In this document: positions 6,566 to 11,365 of the stretch, one piece after another
Layout: each line of letters begins with the position of its first letter
How positions within the stretch are numbered: the first letter of the stretch is position 1
From: Chloroflexota bacterium
GTDB lineage: Bacteria; Chloroflexota; UBA6077
Reading direction: 5' to 3'
Length of the DNA: 11,365 bases
Assembly (NCBI GenBank): GCA_021806765.1
Contig: JAJZQR010000169.1
Location: 1 to 11,365, forward strand
Program-made: the position numbers and the translations under genes
The notes under the pieces: model-generated
Told to the model about the DNA's origin: nothing
The model's database searches: none
The model's input: the letters and a program-made list of their open reading frames with translations, nothing else

Positions 6566-6579
6566 CCTGGGAGGGAAGT

Positions 6580-7863
6580 ATGCCGAAGACTATTGCGCTC
6601 ATCGCTACTCTCGACACCAAGGGAGAAGAGGCGCAGTTCGTCCGCGAGCAGATTGAGTCGAGGGGTCACCGTGTTGTGCTGGTTGACCCCGGAACTCTAG
6701 GAGAGCCAGTGGTGCCGGCCGACATAACTCGCGATGAAGTGGCGCGAGCCGCAGGCGTGCCCTCGATCGCGGAGGTTCGGGGTTGGGGCAACAAGCAGCG
6801 GGCCATGGAGACGATGGTCCTCGGGACCACTGTGGTGGTGACCCATCTGGCCCAGACGGGAGAAATCCACGGGGTGATCGGAATCGGCGGGGGAGCGGGC
6901 ACCTCTATCGCCACTGCTGCCATGAGGGCCTTGCCTCTCGGCTTTCCGAAGCTGATGGTCTCGACCATAGCGGCCGGCAAGCACTACTTTGGAACTTTCA
7001 TGGGCATCAGGGATCTCACGATGATGCACTCGGTGGCCGACATCCTGGGGCTCAACCCGATCATACGAAAGGTGCTGGCCAACGGGGCTGCCGCTATCTG
7101 CGGCATGGCCGAAGTGGAGCTGGGGATCGAGCGCGGTGACAGGCCATTGATCCTTGGCACCATGTTTGGGACCACCACTCCATGCTTGATGAGAGCGAAG
7201 GCGATCTTGGATCAGCATGGGTACGAGGTCGTCGTGTTTCATCCTAACGGGACGGGAGGACCTGCCATGGAGGAGCTAATCGAGCAGGGAATCGGGGACG
7301 CCGTGCTCGACCTCTCGGCCCACGAGATCTCGGGCCATCTTTTCAACGACATTATGGGAGCTCCCAACCGGCTGGAGGCTGCGGGAAAGCTGGGATTGCC
7401 CCAAGTGGTGGGCCCTGGAGGAAACGACTTCCTTGTGCTCGGCCCTCCCGATGAGATACCTGCTGAGCACAGGCATCGTCTGGCCTACCGCCACACGCCC
7501 GAGATGACCCTGTGTCGGGTCACGGCCGAGGAGATGGTCCAGGTGGCCTCTGTGATAGCTGAGAGGCTCAATCGTGCAACCGGCCCGGCTGCGGTGGTGG
7601 TGCCGCTGAGGGGTTTCTCCTTCCCCAGCAGGGAGGGTCATCCCCTTTACGACCCGGAATCCGACCAAGCCTTTGCGCGCACGATCAAGGAGAAGCTGAG
7701 CGAGCGGGTCCAGTGCGTGGAGGTAGATTGCCACATCAACGACCCGCCATATGCCGACACGGCAGTCGCGCTCTTAGAGGAGTTGATCGGCAGGAAGCCA
7801 TCCTCGCACAGGAGTGCCGGTTTCCGGTCCCATGACTCGTTGCTCGGAGGCAAAGACCGTTAG
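6580..7863 (+). CDS. Tm-1-like ATP-binding domain protein (UPF0261 family)
   Basis: The 427-residue protein matches the UPF0261 architecture along its whole length. The N-terminal Tm-1-like half opens with IALIATLDTKGEEAQFVRE and contains GIGGGAGTSIATAAMRALP (from residue 101), the STIAAGKHYFG loop and MMHSVADILGLN. The C-terminal half has GTMFGTTTPCL, VVFHPNGTGGPAMEELI, LDLSAHEISG, APNRLEAAGKLGLPQVVGPG and CHINDPPYA. The plant Tm-1 homologue binds ATP and viral replication protein; the bacterial proteins have no firmly established reaction. They are often found in catabolic clusters next to a TIM-barrel partner, and no such partner is visible here. ATG at 6580 is preceded by GGGAGGG a few bases upstream. 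The upstream open frame to 6142 overlaps the cysteine-protein gene and is rejected as part of this protein. The last 20 residues after LIGRK are non-conserved tail. Confidence 0.88.
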   Translation: MPKTIALIATLDTKGEEAQFVREQIESRGHRVVLVDPGTLGEPVVPADITRDEVARAAGVPSIAEVRGWGNKQRAMETMVLGTTVVVTHLAQTGEIHGVIGIGGGAGTSIATAAMRALPLGFPKLMVSTIAAGKHYFGTFMGIRDLTMMHSVADILGLNPIIRKVLANGAAAICGMAEVELGIERGDRPLILGTMFGTTTPCLMRAKAILDQHGYEVVVFHPNGTGGPAMEELIEQGIGDAVLDLSAHEISGHLFNDIMGAPNRLEAAGKLGLPQVVGPGGNDFLVLGPPDEIPAEHRHRLAYRHTPEMTLCRVTAEEMVQVASVIAERLNRATGPAAVVVPLRGFSFPSREGHPLYDPESDQAFARTIKEKLSERVQCVEVDCHINDPPYADTAVALLEELIGRKPSSHRSAGFRSHDSLLGGKDR

Positions 7864-7881
7864 ATTCTGGGGAGGAACCAG

Positions 7882-8874
7882 GTGGACAAGAAATACGACT
7901 TGGTCTGCTGGGGAGATGCGGCTCTGCGGCTGACCCCACCCAACTTCGAACGGCTGGAGCAGGCCACCATGCTCGAGATGAGCGTGGGGGGGAGCGAACT
8001 CTCCTGCTCAGTGGGGGCAGCCAGGCTGGGGCTGAGGAGCGCCTGGTTCGGCAAGCTGCCCGACAACGCCCTGGGCAGGAAGGTCGTGACCCTCACGAGG
8101 TCCCACGGGGTGGACATGAGCCACGTCTCCTGGGTCCCGAACAGTCGACTGGGCATCTACTACGTGGAGATGGGCGCCAGTCCCCGCCCCAGCGAGACGG
8201 TGTACGACCGACAGCACTGCGCCACCACCACAATGCAGCCTTCGGACTGGGACCTGGAAGCCCTCCTATCCAGCGCCCGGGTGCTGCACTCCAGCGGCAT
8301 CACTCCTGCCCTCGGAGCCAGCTGTCGGGAGACCATGGAGGTGGCCCTCAAGCTGGCCAGGGACCTTGGTACGATCAACAGCTTCGACTTCAACTTCCGA
8401 TTCCGCCTCTGGAGCGCCGAGGAGGCCCGGGTGTATCTTTCCAGGGTCTTCCCTCTCCTGGATATCCTGATCACTACCAGCGATGACCTTGAGTTGGTCT
8501 TCAATCTGAAGGGAACCCCGGAGGAGAACGCTGCGTGGATGAAGAAGGAGTTCGGGATCGGGATCGTCGCGGTGACGATCCGGGAGGCTCCGACGGTGCT
8601 GCGCGGCACGTGGCGGAGCATCGCCCTGGCAGATCGGTTATACAAGGGACGGGTGACGGAGCTGGAGCTGATCGATAGGGTGGGCTCGGGGGATGCCCAC
8701 GCCGCCGGCTTCCTGTATGGCTATCTCGCGGAGAACGATCTCCAGCGAGCTGTGGAGATCGGGGATGCCATGGGCGTCTTGAAGCACTCCATCCCCAAGG
8801 ACTTCGCCTACTTCACCAAGGAGGAGGTGCTTCGCTTCGCCTCTTCCTCTGGCGGGACCAAGATACTGAGGTAG
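7882..8874 (+). CDS. PfkB family carbohydrate kinase (2-keto-3-deoxygluconate kinase-like)
   Basis: This ribokinase-fold enzyme is predicted to phosphorylate a sugar or sugar acid with ATP in the cytoplasm. At 330 residues it has normal length for KDG-kinase-like PfkB proteins. The N-terminal signature appears as SVGGSELSCSVGAARLG (from residue 34; the commoner form is GGAExNVAxxLARLG). It is followed by WFGKLPDNALGRKV, an SFDFNFRFRLWS segment typical of KDG kinases (usual DPNxRxxLW), and the C-terminal catalytic motif GSGDAHAAGFLYGYL with the base Asp271. The motif reads GSGDAH where most relatives have GAGDAF, an unusual substitution near the phosphate-transfer site. The GTG start at 7882 follows TGGGGAGGAA by a few bases and lies 18 nt after the UPF0261 stop. 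It is the phosphorylating step of the putative pathway; the substrate is unknown, and a keto-deoxy sugar acid would be the default guess. Confidence 0.85.
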   Translation: MDKKYDLVCWGDAALRLTPPNFERLEQATMLEMSVGGSELSCSVGAARLGLRSAWFGKLPDNALGRKVVTLTRSHGVDMSHVSWVPNSRLGIYYVEMGASPRPSETVYDRQHCATTTMQPSDWDLEALLSSARVLHSSGITPALGASCRETMEVALKLARDLGTINSFDFNFRFRLWSAEEARVYLSRVFPLLDILITTSDDLELVFNLKGTPEENAAWMKKEFGIGIVAVTIREAPTVLRGTWRSIALADRLYKGRVTELELIDRVGSGDAHAAGFLYGYLAENDLQRAVEIGDAMGVLKHSIPKDFAYFTKEEVLRFASSSGGTKILR

Positions 8875-8879
8875 TAACG

Positions 8880-9641
8880 ATGGCTGGGAGCATCTACCGC
8901 ATCAGGCCGGTACTCACCGGGACTATGAAGGTCGACCAGGGCGCCTACCTCACCTGGGGGGGAGGTGTGGGCAAGGAGGTAGTGATCCCGGCGACCGCGT
9001 GGGTGATCGAAGGAGCCCCTTACCCGATCCTGGTCGACACAGGGATGGCCGACAGCGAGCGGGCCAGCAAGTGGCACCACGACGGCATCCAGGAACCAGG
9101 CCAGGACATGCCCAGCCAGGTGCGGAAACTGGGCATCGATCCAGAGGAAGTGGTACTGCTGATCCTGACACATCTGCACTGGGACCACACCCACAACATG
9201 AAGGCGTTCAAGAACGCCAAGCGGATCGTGCACCGACGCGAACTCGCCTTCGCCTTGGACCCGATCCCGCAGTACTACCGGTCCTACGAGGCTTATCAGC
9301 TGGGACTCGAAGCCCCGTTCAAAGGGCTGGAGTTCGAGCTGGTGGACGGCGAGAGGGAGGTACTCCCCGGGATAACTGTGTTCCCGACTTTTGGGCACTG
9401 CCCGGGACACCAGGCCGTCGAGGTCCGGACCGAGCGCGGTCCCTACGTCATTGCCGGCGACGCTGTAATGGTGTACGAAAACCTGCGGGGCGATCCAGAG
9501 GCCCGGATGCCGCTGATCCCGCCCGGCCGCTTCACGGATGCCATCGCGTCCTGGGAGAGCCTCAAGGCGATCGCCGGACGCGCCACCCACGCCCTGCCGG
9601 GGCACGACATGAGGGTTTTCGACAAGGAGGTGTACCCATAG
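8880..9641 (+). CDS. Metallo-beta-lactamase-fold hydrolase, AHL-lactonase-like
   Basis: This 253-residue MBL-fold enzyme has a complete binuclear zinc site: HLHWDH (His98, His100, Asp102, His103), His173 in TFGHCPGH, Asp194 in AGDAV and His242 in LPGHD. The overall layout, with a leading DTGMAD (53-58), THLHWDHTHN and a C-terminal PGHD, resembles the N-acyl-homoserine lactonase branch. Lactone ring opening is therefore a reasonable guess, but thioester and other ester hydrolases share the pattern. It has no signal peptide and is probably cytoplasmic. The ATG lies 5 nt after the kinase stop with only a GAGG ribosome binding site, suggesting translational coupling. The stop codon shares one base with the GTG start of the next gene. 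In this setting it more likely opens a sugar-acid or related lactone than quenches quorum signals. Confidence 0.85.
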   Translation: MAGSIYRIRPVLTGTMKVDQGAYLTWGGGVGKEVVIPATAWVIEGAPYPILVDTGMADSERASKWHHDGIQEPGQDMPSQVRKLGIDPEEVVLLILTHLHWDHTHNMKAFKNAKRIVHRRELAFALDPIPQYYRSYEAYQLGLEAPFKGLEFELVDGEREVLPGITVFPTFGHCPGHQAVEVRTERGPYVIAGDAVMVYENLRGDPEARMPLIPPGRFTDAIASWESLKAIAGRATHALPGHDMRVFDKEVYP

Positions 9642-10336
9642 TGTCAATGCTTCCTGTTGATCTAGTAGTCTTCGATCTGATGGGTACCGTGGTGAAGGAT
9701 ACCGGGGTGATGGAGAATGCCCTGAAGGGCGTCCTGACCCAGTACTCCATCCCATTTGCCCAGTCCGACCTGGGGACGATGCGTGGCGCCGGCAAGGTTG
9801 CCGCCTTCCAGGGCCTGATCGAGCGGACCATCGGCGCCGGCAAGGGTCCTGAGTGGAGCCAAGCAATTGCGGGGGAGATGTACGTTACCTTCAAGCAGAT
9901 GCTTCGGGAGGGATACGAAAAAGGGCCGACCCAGGAGATCCCTGGCGCCGAGGTCACCATGCGGTGGCTGCGGGAGCACGGCGTCAAGGTAGCCGCTACC
10001 AGCGCGGTGGACACCGATCTCACGGAGCCGATGCTCCAGCGGTTGGGCTGGGCCGAGGGGATCTTCGACTGCAAGGTGGCTACGGAGGAAGTACCGCAGG
10101 GGCGGCCGGCGCCCTACCTGATCTTCCTGGCCATGATTAGGACGGGGACGGTCGACATGCGGCGGGTGGCTGCGGTCGGCGACACCCCCGTGGACCTGAA
10201 GGCGGGGACCAACGCCGGCGCCGCGTGGGTGATAGGCGTGCTGAGTGGCGCGCACTGCCTCGAGACCCTGGGCGCGACGCCCCACACCCACATCCTGAAC
10301 AGCGTCGCCGACCTGCCGAGGCTTCTGAAAGGTTAG
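9641..10336 (+). CDS. PhnX-like (phosphonatase-like) HAD hydrolase
   Basis: This 231-residue HAD enzyme is closest in layout to the phosphonatase-like clade. The nucleophile is Asp12 in VFDLMGTVV. The second Asp of normal HAD phosphatases is replaced, as in phosphonoacetaldehyde hydrolase, but by Met14 rather than the usual Ala. The cap holds RGAGKVAAF with Lys52, which aligns with the Schiff-base Lys53 of Bacillus cereus phosphonatase. The Met49 and His56 of that enzyme appear to be Arg48 and Ala55 here. Arg in QGRPAP replaces the usual HAD lysine, again a phosphonatase trait. Motif IV is VGDTPVDLKAG, and the tail GATPHTHILNSVADLPRLL is typical of the clade. GTG at 9641 overlaps the preceding TAG by one base and has AAGGAGG 10 nt upstream; the ATG at 9647 is less well placed. 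It may cleave a C-P bond or a phosphorylated aldehyde. Confidence 0.82.
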   Translation: MSMLPVDLVVFDLMGTVVKDTGVMENALKGVLTQYSIPFAQSDLGTMRGAGKVAAFQGLIERTIGAGKGPEWSQAIAGEMYVTFKQMLREGYEKGPTQEIPGAEVTMRWLREHGVKVAATSAVDTDLTEPMLQRLGWAEGIFDCKVATEEVPQGRPAPYLIFLAMIRTGTVDMRRVAAVGDTPVDLKAGTNAGAAWVIGVLSGAHCLETLGATPHTHILNSVADLPRLLKG

Positions 10337-10342
10337 GACGTA

Positions 10343-10374
10343 ACAGGGAGACAGGGAGACAGGGAGACGGGGAG
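10343..10374. repeat. ACAGGGAG tandem microsatellite, potential G-quadruplex
   Basis: Three direct copies of ACAGGGAG (10343-10366) run into ACGGGGAG, giving four G-runs (10346-10348, 10354-10356, 10362-10364, 10369-10372) separated by 5, 5 and 4 bases. This satisfies the usual G-quadruplex pattern on the + strand. It lies 6 nt after the HAD stop, in the 142-nt gap before the second dehydrogenase gene. The rest of the gap is G-rich and shows no promoter I would defend. Confidence 0.8.
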
Positions 10375-10478
10375 AGAGGATTGGGTGCAAGGTTTTCGGC
10401 TCTGGGTTCTGTTCGCTGGTGACCAATAGGATGACTGACAGCTCGCCCGGGCGTGGGATGAGAGGAGGAGGGTCCAAG

Positions 10479-10883
10479 ATGGAGCGGCATATACCGGAAA
10501 CGATGCGTGCCGCCGTAGCCTTCGGTTCTGGCACCCTCAGGGTTGTGGACAGACCGGTCCCGAGGCCGGGGCCCGGCGAAGTACTGGTAAAGGTCGCAGC
10601 CTGCGCCATCTGCGGCAGCGATCCACCCATCCTGTCCCATCCACTGCGCGGGCAGCCACCGTTCGGGGAGTTTACGCCGGGACACGAGTGGGCGGGCATT
10701 GTGATGGCGATGGGCGACACGGTGGACGAGTTTCGGGTAGGTGACCGCGTTGCTGCCCAGGCTCATCGGGGCTGCATAAGGTGTTGGTCAAGCCGTGACG
10801 GCGATGCGGTACTTGGGGATCATAAGGGCGCCCGAGTTCTGCTGGGGTTTAGGCGCCTTTCCGTTGCGGAAGGAAGGGCGTAG
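10479..10883 (+). pseudogene. Truncated zinc-dependent alcohol dehydrogenase (N-terminal domain only)
   Basis: The gene starts well: AGGAGGAGGG (10463-10472) precedes ATG 10479, and the protein begins as a standard GroES-like domain. Catalytic zinc ligands Cys45, His69 and Glu70 are present (ICGSD, PGHEWAG), as is VGDRVA (87-92). The structural zinc loop keeps only Cys99 and Cys102 (GCIRCW); the expected third and fourth cysteines are gone. The sequence then reads DHKGARVLLGFRR and stops at 134 residues, against about 340-360 for intact enzymes. The whole Rossmann NAD domain and C-terminus are missing. Transposase remains begin within about 100 bp, so an insertion or deletion probably destroyed the gene. 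It is unlikely to be active. A sequencing frameshift cannot restore it, because no dehydrogenase sequence follows in any frame. Confidence 0.75.
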
Positions 10884-10977
10884 TGTGCGGAAACCTCGTC
10901 CAGTGCCTCCGTTGCACCGCTGCGAGAGAATAGGGTGCTCCTCGCCAAACCATCAGCGACAAGGAGCAGAAGAGACC

Positions 10978-11365
10978 ATGTTCTGGTTGACGCTTGCCCA
11001 GATCCTGTCATCACTCTTCGATCTGGCTGCTGGCAGACAGAAACGCGACTTCGAGAAGGATCTCGATATCCTCGTCCTCCGTTACCAACTCCGCCTCCTA
11101 CGGCGCACGGTTCCCCGCAAACCACGCCCTTCGCCATGGCAGAGACTGGTCCTTGCCGTCCTCGCTGCCAAGCCCAAGGATGTGAGCCTGCGTGTCGGCA
11201 GTCACTGGTACCAGAACGCCTTACCGGAGTCCAAACGCGAACGCCGAGCGTTGGATCCGGTCGGCGAGAGAGGAATGCCTGGACCGACTGCTGATACTGC
11301 ACCCGCGCCATCTCCAGCGAGTGCTCGGCGAGTACGCAGAGTACTACAACCATCGACGGCCCCAC
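10978..11365 (+). pseudogene. Internally deleted rve-type transposase, cut by window end
   Basis: From ATG 10978 (AAGGAG at 10961-10966), frame 1 reads an N-terminus typical of integrase-core transposases: FEKDLDILVLRYQLRLLRR, then KPRPSPWQRLVLAVLAAK, continuing to about WYQNALP near 11223. From about 11228 a different frame reads NANAERWIRSAREECLDRL and LGEYAEYYNHRRPH, the C-terminal end of the DDE core, including its last catalytic Glu region. The two catalytic Asp segments between them, some 200 codons in an intact element, are absent, and the joint is out of frame. The element is therefore inactive. The last codon is at the window edge. An IS3/IS481-like origin is suggested by the rve core, but the family was not verified. 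Confidence 0.75.

Noticed and set aside
6142..6579. N-terminal extension of the UPF0261 protein by about 146 residues
   Set aside because: It overlaps the cysteine-rich gene in another frame and has no family homology; UPF0261 similarity starts exactly at the ATG at 6580, which has its own ribosome binding site.
8880..9641. Quorum-quenching AHL lactonase as a firm call
   Set aside because: The metal motifs fit, but the same motifs occur in many MBL hydrolases, and the kinase, dehydrogenase and permease context favours a metabolic substrate.
8808..9866. 352-codon open frame on the - strand across the MBL and HAD genes
   Set aside because: The + strand encodes complete MBL and HAD enzymes with all catalytic motifs. 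The antisense translation is rich in Arg, Pro and His, matches no family I recognise, and is an expected by-product of high GC.
9662..10720. 352-codon open frame on the - strand spanning HAD, microsatellite and truncated dehydrogenase
   Set aside because: It runs through two + strand genes and a tandem repeat without any recognisable domain, which marks it as a shadow frame.
1..11365. CRISPR array, tRNA or rRNA genes
   Set aside because: No regularly spaced direct repeats of CRISPR size, no cloverleaf sequence and no rRNA-like conserved stretch was seen on either strand by eye. The tandem repeat at 10343 has an 8-bp unit without spacers.

Overview
The window is about 11.4 kb of GC-rich bacterial DNA that looks like a short metagenomic contig. 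Its first nine bases match the end of a common Illumina adapter, and its last bases fall inside a decayed transposase. All recognisable genes lie on the + strand. Start codons include GTG and TTG as well as ATG. Purine-rich tandem and inverted repeats sit in two intergenic gaps. The protein families and these repeats resemble Chloroflexota (Anaerolineae-like) or another deep-branching, high-GC, non-enteric bacterium, but no rRNA or marker gene is present and the phylum is a guess.

Left part (1-1394): a putative promoter precedes a ComB-family 2-phosphosulfolactate phosphatase gene. Next comes the decayed C-terminal end of an IS4-type DDE transposase. A well-formed promoter follows, with a HutC-type GntR operator overlapping its -10 region.

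Central part (1395-10336): this looks like a catabolic gene cluster, mostly tightly packed. The order is a HutC/FarR-type GntR regulator, an LctP-family organic-acid permease, a zinc-dependent NAD-type alcohol dehydrogenase, a creatininase-family amidohydrolase, a C_GCAxxG_C_C-type cysteine protein, a Tm-1-like/UPF0261 protein, a PfkB-family sugar or sugar-acid kinase, a lactonase-like metallo-beta-lactamase-fold hydrolase, and a PhnX-like HAD hydrolase. Spacing from the cysteine protein to the HAD gene is 14 nt, 18 nt, 5 nt and a 1-nt overlap. A perfect 32-bp palindrome lies between the permease and dehydrogenase genes, and a G-rich inverted repeat splits the cluster before the cysteine protein.

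Right part (10337-11365): after a GGGAGACA-type microsatellite there is a second zinc alcohol dehydrogenase gene. It is cut short after its N-terminal domain. The window then ends in an rve-type transposase that has lost the middle of its catalytic domain.

Taken together, the cluster reads as uptake of a small organic acid, then oxidation, ring or amide and lactone hydrolysis, phosphorylation and a HAD-type cleavage, under control of a substrate-sensing GntR repressor. The substrate cannot be read from the sequence. The combination does not match any characterised pathway I can name, and it is the most interesting item in the window.
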